Assembly: GCA_019307135.1 (NCBI GenBank)
Contig: JAFDKF010000007.1
Location: forward strand, 1-33,914
Direction: 5' to 3'
Source of the DNA: Deltaproteobacteria bacterium
Lineage (GTDB): Bacteria; Desulfobacterota; Desulfobacteria; Desulfobacterales; C00003060
Length of the DNA: 33,914 nt
This document shows, in pieces, positions 1-8,397 of the stretch. The notes beneath the pieces were generated by a model that was not told where the DNA came from, made no database searches, and saw only the letters and a list, made by a program, of their open reading frames with translations. Position numbers and translations under genes: made by a program. How positions within the stretch are numbered: the stretch's first letter is position 1; the number at the start of each line of letters is the position of its first letter.

Positions 1-224
1 GTGCCTGGTTTCAGTGTTCAGGTTTGCGGCTTACGCCTTGAGAACAGTACAGATCTTGCGTTTCTCGCTCCTGACACCTGACACCTGACACCAAAAAGTA
101 CGAACAAAAGAATTTATCTCTTGGTGCCCGCATTCTTGAAAAGTGTAAACCGAGGAATGAAGGATGCCTATTATTGCAAGAAATAAAAGCAAAAATATAT
201 AATTAATCTGCAGGCGTGAGGGTG
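1..224. repeat. Left-end gap with CTGACAC heptamers and one 28-bp dispersed repeat
   Basis: This stretch downstream of hdrB holds no convincing gene. Three tandem copies of CTGACAC lie at 71-92, with the related inverted-type text cctggtttcagtgttcagg at 4-22. A reverse-orientation copy of the 28-bp dispersed repeat (GTACTGTTCTCAAGGCGTAA read on the minus strand) lies at 23-50. The remainder (about 96-224) is AT-rich and shows nothing recognisable. An open frame covering 31-228 reads through the repeats and is not accepted as a gene. Confidence 0.7.
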
Positions 225-1118
225 TCAACTAGATTCAGCTAAGGGCTCTTGTGCCAAGAAGCTTTCTATCCCCGTTATGTCTATCTTATTGCTGTCGAGT
301 CCCAGGACGTTCTTGTCTATACCCATGCAGAGCCCCAGGAGTTGGGGATATAAGATGGACGGTACATGGTGGTTCGTGCCCTTCTCAATTGCCATCATCT
401 TTTGCACGGTGTCGAATTGAACCTGGCAAAACGTACACCCTGTGGTCAGGTACTGAGCACCCGCTCTTCTTGCATCAGCCAACTTTTTCTCAGTAAAATC
501 TAAGGAAAGTTCGTCATTCGTCCCAAGCAACGGCCCGCCACAACAATCAAGCTTGGTGGGCCAGTCAACGCTCTCAGCACCTGTGACTTCTACCAGTTGA
601 TCGAACAGCGAGGGGTTCACAGGGTCATCAAATTGGACAATATTGCTGGGACGCAATGCGTGGCATCCATAATGGGTCGCAATCTTGAGATTTTCATAAG
701 GCCTGGCTATTTTTTCTTTGATCGCCTCAATACCCACGTCGTTGAAAAGAACCGTGAGAAGATGCTTGACCTGAATATCTGCCTTATATTTCAGGCCTTC
801 TTTGGCAAGGATCGCATTGACCTCTTTTCGCAAAGAAGCATCTTCCTTCATAAGATGCTCTGCCATCCGCAGGGTGCCGTAGCCACATTTGCATAAGGTA
901 ATCATGTTTAAGTTTTCCCTTTCAGCCAGGGCCAAATTTCTAGCTGAAGAGAGCACAAAAGCCTTCAAGTCGATATTTCTCAATGGATACCCGCAACAAT
1001 TGAATTCTGCGATATCCACCAATTCCACGCCGAGTTCCCGTAGAACTCCTCTTGAGGCTGTTTCATACTGCTTTAGACGGACCGGGATGTTACATCCGAG
1101 AAATAATGCAAATTTCAT
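225..1118 (-). CDS. hdrB: Heterodisulfide reductase subunit B-like protein (CCG domains)
   Basis: This 297-residue protein is HdrB-like. In the family, two cysteine-rich CCG domains hold the pair of non-cubane [4Fe-4S] clusters that carry out disulfide (heterodisulfide) chemistry in the cytoplasm. Visible motifs are C9, C41-C42-G (FNCCGYP) and C76/C78 in the first half, and C152, C192-C193-G (DCCGGP), C228 and C231 (TGCTFC) in the second half. The first domain reads CKCGYG (76-81), where the family usually has Cys at the fourth position of this motif; here that position (79) is Gly. A ribosome site is weak (TAGGAG, or AAGG close to the ATG). It is the last gene of the array and follows the membrane HdrC-like gene, from which it is separated by a 393-bp repeat-rich gap. 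The pair probably forms one Hdr-type complex. The physiological disulfide substrate is unknown. Confidence 0.9.
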   Translation of the reverse strand: MKFALFLGCNIPVRLKQYETASRGVLRELGVELVDIAEFNCCGYPLRNIDLKAFVLSSARNLALAERENLNMITLCKCGYGTLRMAEHLMKEDASLRKEVNAILAKEGLKYKADIQVKHLLTVLFNDVGIEAIKEKIARPYENLKIATHYGCHALRPSNIVQFDDPVNPSLFDQLVEVTGAESVDWPTKLDCCGGPLLGTNDELSLDFTEKKLADARRAGAQYLTTGCTFCQVQFDTVQKMMAIEKGTNHHVPSILYPQLLGLCMGIDKNVLGLDSNKIDITGIESFLAQEPLAESS

Positions 1119-1511
1119 GACCTTATATTGTCTCCTATGCTCCTATACCGGGAACATTCCCACATTCTTACACCGCTCTGAATAAATCCGTACTGTTTTC
1201 AAGGCGTGAGCCGCAAATTCGAATATCGTACTGTTTTCAAGGCGTAAGCCGCAAATTCGAAACAAATTCAAAATTCAAATATCAAATGTTCAAAACTTCA
1301 TCCTGGAAAGCTTCATATATTTCTTTTGTTTGGGATTTTGTGCTTTGGTCATTTGTATTTGTTTCGTGGTTAGCGCAAGGTTGCGCCTGACGGCTTGAAA
1401 ACATTGCACTTCGTGTCGGATTTCGAATTTCGGATTTTCCCGTTTCTCCATCCAAGTCCGCCCCTGGCGGAATATGGCTCAGGTCGGCAAGAAATCGGGA
1501 ATGCTCCCCTC
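1119..1511. repeat. 393-bp gap: AT-rich palindromic element (copy 1) with two 28-bp dispersed repeats
   Basis: No gene is seen here. Two forward copies of the 28-bp dispersed repeat lie in tandem at 1190-1219 and 1228-1257 (GTACTGTTTTCAAGGCGT(A/G)AGCC...). They lead into an AT-rich element: aaattcaaatatcaaatgtt near 1270-1290, then ttttgtgctttggtcatttg at 1336-1355, then an arm rich in ttcgaatttcggatttt near 1420-1440. The two ends are imperfect inverted repeats, so the whole could fold into a long hairpin. A variant with gcgcaaggttgcgcc lies at 1373-1387. Similar elements occur at 9346-9654 and 28008-28321. Confidence 0.75.
1190..1257 (+). repeat. 28-bp dispersed repeat, two tandem copies
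   Basis: Two copies, at 1190-1219 and 1228-1257, differ by one base (GGCGTGAGCC against GGCGTAAGCC). Each contains a GGC-GTAA-GCC mini-hairpin with a GNRA-type loop. Other copies in the window are at 23-50, 8359-8389, 24156-24185 and 28082-28112. Confidence 0.85.
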
Positions 1512-3200
1512 CTACGCCGCCTTCTTCTCTTTAAGCTGTTTGAGGGCTAAATTCTTCAGTTGATAGAGCACATCGGTCACCCGTACCCCCTGGGGGCAGT
1601 GCTCCTGACAAATGTAACAGGTCACACAGTCCCATAGCATCCTGGAGCCAAGGGCCAGTCCCTTATGTTTCAACGCAAGACAATGCATGATCTCGTGGGG
1701 AAGCAGCCCGAGGATCTCCTTTGGGTTTTCATAGTTTCCTACCACAGGACACACGTTGGTGCAATTCTGGCAGCCAAAGCAAACCGAGAAGGTATTTGCC
1801 TGGGCTGAGCCGGTCAGCTTACCAATGAATGTCTTGTCAACAGGTGTCAGGGACAAAGTCTTATCCTTAAGCGTTGTTAAATCGAAATCAGCACTGATGG
1901 CCTCTCTGGCCCAGACCTCGGGTTTGGGGTAGCCAAGTTCAGCCAGATACCTCTTCAGGTTTAGCCACAAGTCCTCAAGGTTGATACCAATAGGACAGAC
2001 ATCTGTGCAACGATGGCAATCGGTACAGATATAGCTTCCTTCTTGAATAGCCATAAGCCTCTGTTCACTCAGTCCCTTGCCAGAAAGAAGTGCCCTGAAT
2101 GCAGTTAGCTTTTCAGACGGAAGGATATTAGGATTGGGAATTTCGTTAAAAGCAACAGCCACAGAGCAGCGTAACGTACAGTCCCCACAGTGCGTGCAGG
2201 CGTCCAGTTCAATGGCCTGCCTGGTAGCGATGTTGGCTAGATCTGATTTCCCTTTCTCCATGACGGCATTGACCAAAAGGCATACAGGGATGGAGAAGAT
2301 ATGAAAAAACTTGCTGAAAGGAAGATAGGCCAGGCCAAAGAAGCAGGCTAAAAAATGGAGATACCTTAACAGGATATGTATGTTTGCCCAGTCTAAGGGG
2401 GATGCGATCGGCGACACTACCCTGGATACGCCATAGCCCACAAATGCCCATTGGGGTCGGGAGTGGCATTCTGCACAACTCATCTCATGCAGTTCCTTAC
2501 CCTGCTGCAATGTATTCTCGTCAAAAGGCCCTTTGACATCAGGAGAGACCACGCCAAACTTTTGCACCCAGTAAGCCCCGAGAGCCCTGAGCTCTTCTGT
2601 CTCTTCTTCATCCAGACCCACATATTCTTCCACCATCTCCTGATATCTGGAATGGGATAAGATTTTGGTCCCCTCCAGGAGAACACCAGAGATCATGATG
2701 ACTGCCAGGATGATGATGGCGTAGTGATCCATAGGAGTCGTCTTCGGACGGGCCGACTTTGAGATAAATCTCCGGTAAATGACAATCCCTAATCCCACAA
2801 TCACGACGAGACCAAAGAAGTCTCTTAAAAACATAAAGGGATTGACTGTCGAATAGTAATCATCAAACAGAACCGAGGTAATGAGCTCGTCAAGTCCATG
2901 CATCAGAAGCAGTAACATGAAACCGCCATATATACAGATATGGGCCAACCATCGGAGGAGGTCCCTCTTCAACAACCGTCTTTGCAAGAGCACATCCAGC
3001 ACGAAGACCTTCAGCAGTACTCGGATCTTGGTGCTGAACAAGGTCGATACGATAGCGCTCACGGCTGCAGAAACCCTTGTCGAGGCAGGGATCCTTGTGG
3101 CATCCGGGCCAATCTTATACCGGAACCAGTTTGATATCCTGTAGATCAAGCCAACTACAAAAATGGCAAGAGAAGTGTATAAGGCAATCGTGTAAAACAT
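1512..3200 (-). CDS. Membrane cytochrome/HdrC-type iron-sulfur fusion protein
   Basis: This 562-residue protein joins a membrane domain to a soluble iron-sulfur domain. About six hydrophobic segments are visible (near residues 3-20, 85-102, 127-143, 160-176, 276-295, 298-313). They hold several His (H87, H101, H275, H282) that could bind heme b, as in NarI/HdrE-like quinone-interacting subunits. Between the fourth and fifth segments lies a c-type heme motif, C242-A-E-C-H246. The C-terminal half has four CxxCxxCxxxC motifs (C335-345, C392-402, C474-484, C525-535), which is two HdrC-like dicluster units in tandem. QmoC has the reverse order (HdrC then membrane part). It lies upstream of hdrB in the same direction and has a good AAAGGAAAC ribosome site. 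A role moving electrons between quinone and HdrB is inferred; there is no exact family name. Confidence 0.8.
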   Translation of the reverse strand: MFYTIALYTSLAIFVVGLIYRISNWFRYKIGPDATRIPASTRVSAAVSAIVSTLFSTKIRVLLKVFVLDVLLQRRLLKRDLLRWLAHICIYGGFMLLLLMHGLDELITSVLFDDYYSTVNPFMFLRDFFGLVVIVGLGIVIYRRFISKSARPKTTPMDHYAIIILAVIMISGVLLEGTKILSHSRYQEMVEEYVGLDEEETEELRALGAYWVQKFGVVSPDVKGPFDENTLQQGKELHEMSCAECHSRPQWAFVGYGVSRVVSPIASPLDWANIHILLRYLHFLACFFGLAYLPFSKFFHIFSIPVCLLVNAVMEKGKSDLANIATRQAIELDACTHCGDCTLRCSVAVAFNEIPNPNILPSEKLTAFRALLSGKGLSEQRLMAIQEGSYICTDCHRCTDVCPIGINLEDLWLNLKRYLAELGYPKPEVWAREAISADFDLTTLKDKTLSLTPVDKTFIGKLTGSAQANTFSVCFGCQNCTNVCPVVGNYENPKEILGLLPHEIMHCLALKHKGLALGSRMLWDCVTCYICQEHCPQGVRVTDVLYQLKNLALKQLKEKKAA

Positions 3201-3226
3201 GTGCTTGTTTCCTTTATTTACAAATC

Positions 3227-3300
3227 AGTTGAGTAGTTAAGTGGTTGAGTAGTTAAGTCGGTAACCACTCAACCAATTGACCGCTCAACCAATTGACCGC
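3227..3300. repeat. Tandem/inverted TTGAGTAG-family octamer hairpin
   Basis: The left arm (3227-3258) repeats GTTGAGTAG/GTTAAGTGG and the right arm (3264-3300) carries the inverse, CCACTCAACC and CCGCTCAACC with AATTGA interruptions. It lies between the membrane hdrC-like gene and acsE and ends at the acsE stop codon. It could form a long imperfect hairpin in the mRNA. No U-tract of an intrinsic terminator is seen. Confidence 0.8.
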
Positions 3301-4199
3301 TACAGCTCTAACCATGAATCCGAATACAGGGAATGACCCAGGAGCACCTTTGCGGTTTTCACATAGTCCTTAGCTTCCTTGCTGAGGCCTTCTATGCCAG
3401 AATCATCTCCGTCCACCACTTGATGAACCAAACCAGCGATCTCCGGCCGTTTGCCCCGTGCGATTTCATGCTGATCCCTGTCAAAGGCGTCAACGATGCA
3501 AGATTTCATCCCAAACTTCTCGAGCATCATCATGTAGGTCTGGTTGAGTATGGGCCGGAGATGGTCCGGTGCTCCGTTGGAGACGTTAGACAGCCCACAC
3601 GTTGACTTGCAACCAGGGACCAGGACTTCTGCAATCATGTCGAGTTCTGCCATGAACTGATTAACTTCCAAGAGCTGATTCTGCTGGACATTAACAGGTG
3701 TGATAATTGGATCGACCCAAATATCTTCTCCTGCCACCCCCGCCTCTGCGGCTCTCTGGAGTATGTCAGCAGCCAAGAGTCCCCGCTCGGCCGCATCCCT
3801 GGGCATCCCTTCCGGCCCCCAAAGGAGTGCAACCATGCCCACATCATATTTTGTGACCAGGGGGATCTGTGCCTCCATCCTCTCGGGACGGCACATGATG
3901 GAATTTATGACTGCCTTGCCCTGCTTGTTCTTGTACACCTTCAAGCCGGCTTCGATGGCGTTTACATTGGTGGTATCGAGATAGAGGGGCAGGTCCACGA
4001 CTTCCTGGACGGTCTTTACCATCCACTCCATCAATTCTTCCCCGCCCTTTCTGGCAGGGCCCAAGTTGACGTCGATATAATCGACCCCTGCTTCGGCCTC
4101 AGCCACAGCCAATTCTTGGATCGGCTTTGGGTTCCTTTCCTTCATGGCTTGCCCAATTGTCTTGACCATAATATTCAGGTTTTCACCGATCAGAATCAT
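3300..4199 (-). CDS. acsE: Methyltetrahydrofolate:corrinoid iron-sulfur protein methyltransferase
   Basis: AcsE moves the methyl group from methyl-THF to the cobalt of the corrinoid iron-sulfur protein AcsCD, linking the methyl and carbonyl branches of the Wood-Ljungdahl pathway in the cytoplasm. The 299-residue sequence is a pterin-binding TIM barrel: it starts with IGENLN, has the conserved DVNLGPA strand and the LDTTN motif (pterin-contacting Asp), and GLSNVSNG, whose Asn matches the catalytic Asn of known methyltransferases. It is somewhat longer than the roughly 262-residue Moorella enzyme. The ATG has a strong AAGGAGG site. It follows acsC in the same direction after a repeat gap, as expected for an acs operon. 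Confidence 0.95.
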   Translation of the reverse strand: MILIGENLNIMVKTIGQAMKERNPKPIQELAVAEAEAGVDYIDVNLGPARKGGEELMEWMVKTVQEVVDLPLYLDTTNVNAIEAGLKVYKNKQGKAVINSIMCRPERMEAQIPLVTKYDVGMVALLWGPEGMPRDAAERGLLAADILQRAAEAGVAGEDIWVDPIITPVNVQQNQLLEVNQFMAELDMIAEVLVPGCKSTCGLSNVSNGAPDHLRPILNQTYMMMLEKFGMKSCIVDAFDRDQHEIARGKRPEIAGLVHQVVDGDDSGIEGLSKEAKDYVKTAKVLLGHSLYSDSWLEL

Positions 4200-4216
4200 G
4201 AAACCTCCTTAAAAGA

Positions 4217-4333
4217 AAGTGCCTAAAGTGAGCTAAAGTGAACTAAAGTGCCTAAAGTTAAGAGATGAAACACAGTTTCTTTAAGTCCTTAACTTTAGCT
4301 CACTTTAGACACTTTAGGCACTTTAGCTCACTT
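4217..4333. repeat. CTAAAGTG tandem/inverted repeat hairpin
   Basis: The left arm (4217-4262) has four units of the type (G)CCTAAAGTGAG/CTAAAGTGAA. The right arm (4286-4333) has the inverse (AACTTTAGCTCACTTTAGAC and ACTTTAGGCACTTTAG). This 9-10 bp unit occurs in no other gap of the window. It lies between acsC and acsE. Confidence 0.85.
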
Positions 4334-4338
4334 GCGTC

Positions 4339-5685
4339 TTACGCGCTCCACTCTTTCAGGTACGCCGGGATGTGGGCCGACTCTCTTGGCCCGACCAGGA
4401 CTTCCCAGTCTCCGAGTTCTTCTTCGAGGTCTCCAGAGATGGCCGCGGCATAACCGGGTATGACAACTTTCTTATGCCTGACTTTGTCCATGATGCCGCA
4501 TTTTTTCAGAGAGATACCTACTGCGTCCCCCACAAATTTTCCGGCTGCCCAGGCCGTGAGTACAGAGAGCCCCTCAGTATCTACAATAACCAGCCATGCC
4601 GGAACACGGCTTGACTCGATCTCACCCGATACGATGAAATAGGTGAGCGAGAAGTTGCACGAGACCAATACGGGCGAGTCCTCGTTCGGCCCTCCGATTT
4701 CGTAGATGCCCGGAGAGGTGGCCATGGGACGCTGCGGGTCTGTATAGATGTTCATGCGAGCCAGCAGCAGCGGGAAGAGGCTATGTCCCTGTAAATCTGA
4801 AAGGACAATAATTCCGCCGTACTTTGCCACAAACATAGAGGCAATCAGTGTTTCTTGCATGAAATCATCGGTCATCTCACACGGCAAGGTAATGGTCGGA
4901 AAGCCCAGAGGTTTGTATTTCTTGAGAAGGGCTCCTCGGCGGATGAAAACCTGGTCTTCAAGGGCTTTCCTGATAGCCCGCGTCCCCGAGTCAATGATCA
5001 GATTCTTCAAACCATCTTCCGTTAGCTTTGTCGTCAGCTCTGCTACCTCGTCCAGACCATTGCCTTTTACGGCCAACGGACAGCCAGAATCTTTGGCCAT
5101 GCCGGCCATCTGGTCCACGTTTTCCTTGGTTGCTGCATAGATGACGGGTTTGCGATCCGCGCATGCCTTTAAGCAAGCCTCCATGACGCTGGGGTCCTCG
5201 GTCATGAGGACAATGCCGGCGTCTGTTTCGTTCTTCACCTTTGCGGCCAGGGCCTCGAACTTGCCTGCATCGTTAGAAACCGACTTCACGGCCACAAGGT
5301 CTGCCCTCAAGGTCAGGCCTACCCGCTCATATTCCAGCGTCTTAAATCGCTCAAGGCGGCCGGCCACCTCCTCATCAGCCATCTCATCTGTGACAAGAAC
5401 AGCTATGCCAGGAGGATTCAGGAAGGTCTTTTCGTGGCGAAAAAGGACGGTTTCCCCACCAATCTTCAGTTTTCTCTCCCCTGTGCCGATTTCCACCACC
5501 CCGATGGGAGGAGCCGAGGCATCAGCCAGCTCTGCCTTGGCCTCTTCTGAAACACGGGGACACGCTGCCAACTCTGCCTTGCCTGCAGCCAGGCTCATAG
5601 CAAATGCCAGGCAGGTGGGCACACCGCACTCCCCGCAATTGTCCTTGGGCAAAAGTTTGTAAATCTGAATTCCCGTTAAAGCCAT
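4339..5685 (-). CDS. acsC: Corrinoid iron-sulfur protein large subunit (acetyl-CoA decarbonylase/synthase gamma)
   Basis: AcsC with AcsD carries a cobalamin-type cofactor that accepts the methyl group from AcsE and delivers it to acetyl-CoA synthase. The 448-residue sequence opens with the [4Fe-4S] binding pattern C17-x2-C20-x4-C25-x16-C42 (DNCGECGVPTC), whose cluster keeps the cobalt reduced. A TIM barrel and C-terminal corrinoid-binding domain follow. The length matches the bacterial family. The ATG has a good GGAGG site. The next gene upstream is acsB, separated by a repeat and a gene remnant. Confidence 0.95.
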   Translation of the reverse strand: MALTGIQIYKLLPKDNCGECGVPTCLAFAMSLAAGKAELAACPRVSEEAKAELADASAPPIGVVEIGTGERKLKIGGETVLFRHEKTFLNPPGIAVLVTDEMADEEVAGRLERFKTLEYERVGLTLRADLVAVKSVSNDAGKFEALAAKVKNETDAGIVLMTEDPSVMEACLKACADRKPVIYAATKENVDQMAGMAKDSGCPLAVKGNGLDEVAELTTKLTEDGLKNLIIDSGTRAIRKALEDQVFIRRGALLKKYKPLGFPTITLPCEMTDDFMQETLIASMFVAKYGGIIVLSDLQGHSLFPLLLARMNIYTDPQRPMATSPGIYEIGGPNEDSPVLVSCNFSLTYFIVSGEIESSRVPAWLVIVDTEGLSVLTAWAAGKFVGDAVGISLKKCGIMDKVRHKKVVIPGYAAAISGDLEEELGDWEVLVGPRESAHIPAYLKEWSA

Positions 5686-5699
5686 TTTGTTCCTCCATT

Positions 5700-5828
5700 A
5701 TTTGTCATTGGTCATTCGTCATTTGTCATTTCCCATTGGTTGAGTGGTTGAGTGGTTGAGTAGTTGAGTGGATAAATGATTCAATTCTGCTAGACCACTC
5801 AACCATTTGACTACTCAACTACTCAACG
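5700..5828. repeat. GTCATTT heptamers plus TTGAGTGG tandem/inverted hairpin
   Basis: Immediately upstream of acsC (in the transcription sense), 5700-5735 repeats TTTGTCATT-type units. The region 5738-5768 then has four TTGAGTGG/TTGAGTAG octamers, a spacer GATAAATGATTCAATTCTGC, and the inverse CCACTCAACC...CTACTCAACT at 5795-5827. The spacer and flanks recur almost unchanged at 24857-24977 upstream of mvhD. With the remnant at 5831-6004 and further CCACTCAACTACTCAACC at 6012-6031, this accounts for the 352-bp gap 5686-6037. Confidence 0.85.
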
Positions 5829-5830
5829 AT

Positions 5831-6004
5831 TTATTCTTTATCCTTTCTCGTCCTTAGATATTTGACATAACCATTCAGAAGGCGGATGGCAGAAACAATG
5901 TGGCCAATTAATTTATCTCTTTCCTCATTGTCTATGTATTCACATTCCTCTGCGACCAAAACATGATCGATCAGTTCAAAAAGTGAGCCACGAGATTGTC
6001 TGCA
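5831..6004 (-). pseudogene. N-terminally truncated four-helix-bundle protein (S23/IVS-type) remnant
   Basis: The minus strand from 6004 to the TAA at 5831-5833 encodes 57 residues without an in-frame start: CRQSRGSLFELIDHV, then EYIDNEERDKL, then RLLNGYVKYLRTRKDKE. The RGSL-x-EL motif followed by a YI-x2-EE helix and an RLLNG-type helix resembles the C-terminal half of the small four-helix-bundle proteins related to the 23S rRNA intervening-sequence protein. The reading frame hits a TAG at 6005-6007, exactly where the CACTACTCAACC repeat begins, so the N-terminal half has been lost or replaced by repeat. The family assignment is from motif memory and the truncation is seen directly. Confidence 0.6.
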
Positions 6005-6037
6005 CTACTCAACCACTCAACTACTCAACCAATGACT

Positions 6038-8245
6038 TTACTCCAGCAGCGGATCCATGGACAACGCCGGATGGCCCTTCTCCTCCAAAAAGGGCAGGAT
6101 CTCCTCTTCGGAAGTCCCTATGGTTTCATCGGCAATCATGTCAGGCAGGTCCGGGATGCCAATCTCTTCTGCCTGCTTTTTCAGGCGGTCTGCAATCTCC
6201 TCTTTCAGGTGTTTGGGCATCCAGACCAGGCGCTTGATCCCACCATCACCAAGAAGCCACTTTTTCTGGGTGATATTATATTTGCTGTGCCCCAGAAAGC
6301 CTGGCACACTCGCCCCGCCCCCGATGGTGCCGGCAAGGGTGGTAAATTTCATGCCGCAGGGAGTCATCCCCCTACAATCACGATCCACGGTCATTACCCC
6401 GTTGCAGATGGGTAGTATAGCAGCAATGCATTCACAACATCCGCACGTCGTCATAGGGTCATGGACGATGCTGTAAAAATTGTAGTGGTCCAGGGCCTGG
6501 CGCGAGGCCTTGTACAGGAAATCGTTGCATCCTTTCCATTGTCCCAGTTTTGGATCGATAGTATCCCCTTTTTCCACGGGCTGGTTAGGTCCTGTGGGAT
6601 TGATCTCATAAGAGGCCTTGCAGTCCATCCAGTTGTAGGCACCACACAAGCCAGTCCTCTCAGGGCTGATAATGCACACATGATTCGGCGCAAAGGACTG
6701 GCAGAGCGTACAGGAGTAAAACGTTTCTGTGGTCTCATCGGTCATCCCCTCGATCCGGGCGTCTCGATGACGGTAAACCCCCCTTGCCTTTTCCAGCATC
6801 TCTCTTACTTTGTCTTCTTCGGTATAGATTTTGACCTGGACCTTATCAAAGATGGCTCCAAAGTCTTGATGAAACTTGGCGTGCAGGATATCCCCGATGT
6901 GTTTGAGCTTGAGGCCTTTACCGGCGGCGGCCTTAGCCATCCTTATCCAGGCGATATCTCTCTGGCCAATGTGCATAAGACCCTGGGCATAGTTGACAAA
7001 GTGGTGAATCTGCCTTTCCAGGATTGGCTCAAAGTCCTCCTGCATTTTCCTGCCAGCAAACTCAGCCACGATGGCCAGGGGCAGCTTTGCCCCCTCCCCT
7101 ACATCATCCACGTCAGGACCGAACAGCTCGATCTTGCCATCCTCCACCTCGTCCATACCCCTCGTGGTGGCCCATTCCACAGCTTGCGTCTTACCGCCAC
7201 CGCATTCCAGGTAAAGATCGTCTTTACGGACGCGCTCCCCTTCAAAGGCAGGCCCATAGGATACGGGTATGGGAACTTTGGCCACGGTGACCTTCAGCCC
7301 CCTGACTTCAATGGCCCTGGCCACCAATTCGTCGTACGGGACATTGGAGACCACGTGTTCATACGTACAGATACCCGTGGGCAGTACTTCTGGGATTGGG
7401 GTGTCAGCAATGGTCGGGAAACCCCAGTTTATGGCACCGGCCGCATTGGCATACCATTCATCAGTCACTGTGCCTAAGGGCATGGCAAAGGCAAAGATAC
7501 GATCTTTGTTGTAGAAGAGAATGCCCCTAAAATCCCCGGGCTTCACACCTCCAAAGGACATGGCGGCCCGGGTGGCAAAGCCCATGGCAAATATAGTCGC
7601 CGTATACTCGGGCCCAAAGGAGACAAGACGTGTGCCCCAGCCGACCTGTATCCCTGCCTCCACCAACATCTCGGACATGGTACGCCCCTCATGGTCGGCA
7701 CACATAAATACGTAAAGGTTCTTTTCCTGAAGCTCCCGGGCAAGCTGAACAGCGATCTCCTCGGTCGGCGGCGCCCCTAGAATAGCCGCAAAGCCGGGGG
7801 CCGTGCCGTCAACGAATTCCACGCCGCGCTTGCGTAATATGACGTCATCTGCCGCACCCAACCAGAGGTTTCCGTTTGAAGGGTCTTCCGTCTTGGTGTA
7901 AAAATCCGGAGTCTCCAGATAGCGTATGGCCTCAATAATCTCCTCTGCAAAGAGTGTGGCCATCCCGGCTTCAAGCGCCGGTGCCAGGTAGGGAAGCCAT
8001 ACATCTTCGGACACCATGTCGGGCAGCAGTGATCTGCACCGCTCAAGGACCTGTTCGACATCTCCGAGTTTTTTTACGGCAATACCCGAAATGCCGTAGA
8101 TAATGGGAAGATAATAGGCTGTATTCGGAAAGCCGATGTCCTGATCAGGCCCCCATTTTTCCAAGGCTTCTTGATACTTGGCTTCCGCCGTTTCCACAAT
8201 CTTGTGGGCACCACGAATCGCTGCTGAACAAATGATTTTTGACAC
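6038..8245 (-). CDS. acsB: Acetyl-CoA synthase (CODH/ACS alpha subunit)
   Basis: AcsB condenses CO, the corrinoid-bound methyl group and CoA to acetyl-CoA at a Ni-Ni-[4Fe-4S] A-cluster. At 735 residues it is the full bacterial form, with the N-terminal domain that binds CODH. The A-cluster cysteines are all present: C512, C515, C524 and C534 for the cubane, and C601-G-C603 (TTCGCCEC) with C515 for nickel. Each is shifted by exactly six residues from the Moorella numbering (506/509/518/528/595/597), as far as I recall it. The start is GTG at 8245, with a GAGG 10 nt upstream. The stop is followed within a few bases by the CCAATG/TTGAGT repeat. It lies between acsD and acsC in the same direction. 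Confidence 0.97.
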   Translation of the reverse strand: MSKIICSAAIRGAHKIVETAEAKYQEALEKWGPDQDIGFPNTAYYLPIIYGISGIAVKKLGDVEQVLERCRSLLPDMVSEDVWLPYLAPALEAGMATLFAEEIIEAIRYLETPDFYTKTEDPSNGNLWLGAADDVILRKRGVEFVDGTAPGFAAILGAPPTEEIAVQLARELQEKNLYVFMCADHEGRTMSEMLVEAGIQVGWGTRLVSFGPEYTATIFAMGFATRAAMSFGGVKPGDFRGILFYNKDRIFAFAMPLGTVTDEWYANAAGAINWGFPTIADTPIPEVLPTGICTYEHVVSNVPYDELVARAIEVRGLKVTVAKVPIPVSYGPAFEGERVRKDDLYLECGGGKTQAVEWATTRGMDEVEDGKIELFGPDVDDVGEGAKLPLAIVAEFAGRKMQEDFEPILERQIHHFVNYAQGLMHIGQRDIAWIRMAKAAAGKGLKLKHIGDILHAKFHQDFGAIFDKVQVKIYTEEDKVREMLEKARGVYRHRDARIEGMTDETTETFYSCTLCQSFAPNHVCIISPERTGLCGAYNWMDCKASYEINPTGPNQPVEKGDTIDPKLGQWKGCNDFLYKASRQALDHYNFYSIVHDPMTTCGCCECIAAILPICNGVMTVDRDCRGMTPCGMKFTTLAGTIGGGASVPGFLGHSKYNITQKKWLLGDGGIKRLVWMPKHLKEEIADRLKKQAEEIGIPDLPDMIADETIGTSEEEILPFLEEKGHPALSMDPLLE

Positions 8246-8260
8246 TTCTCAAGTACCTCG

Positions 8261-8389
8261 TTTGTTGGGTTTGTTGGGTTTATTGTGTTTGTTGGGTCTT
8301 AACTCAATGAACCCAATGAACCCAACAAACCCCAACTACATTCCGCATTCCGCATTCCGTACTGTTTTCAAGGCGTAAGCCGCAAATCC
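8261..8389. repeat. TTTGTTGGG nonamer hairpin, ATTCCGC heptamers and a 28-bp dispersed repeat
   Basis: The left arm (8261-8298) has four TTTGTTGGG-type units and the right arm (8305-8335) the inverse (CCCAATGAACCCAACAAACC). Three ATTCCGC/ATTCCGT heptamers follow at 8340-8360, then a forward copy of the 28-bp dispersed repeat at 8359-8389. It separates acsD from acsB. The same nonamer family recurs at 13501-13592. Confidence 0.85.
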
Positions 8390-8397
8390 GCATTCGT

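Noticed and set aside
31..228. Open frame of 65 codons downstream of hdrB, with a hydrophobic N-terminus
   Set aside because: Its second half translates the CTGACAC heptamers and the 28-bp dispersed repeat, and no family is recognisable. A small membrane peptide cannot be fully excluded.
5738..5828. Classical intrinsic terminators in the gap hairpins
   Set aside because: The hairpins are long and imperfect, and none shows the GC-rich stem followed by a U-tract expected of an intrinsic terminator.
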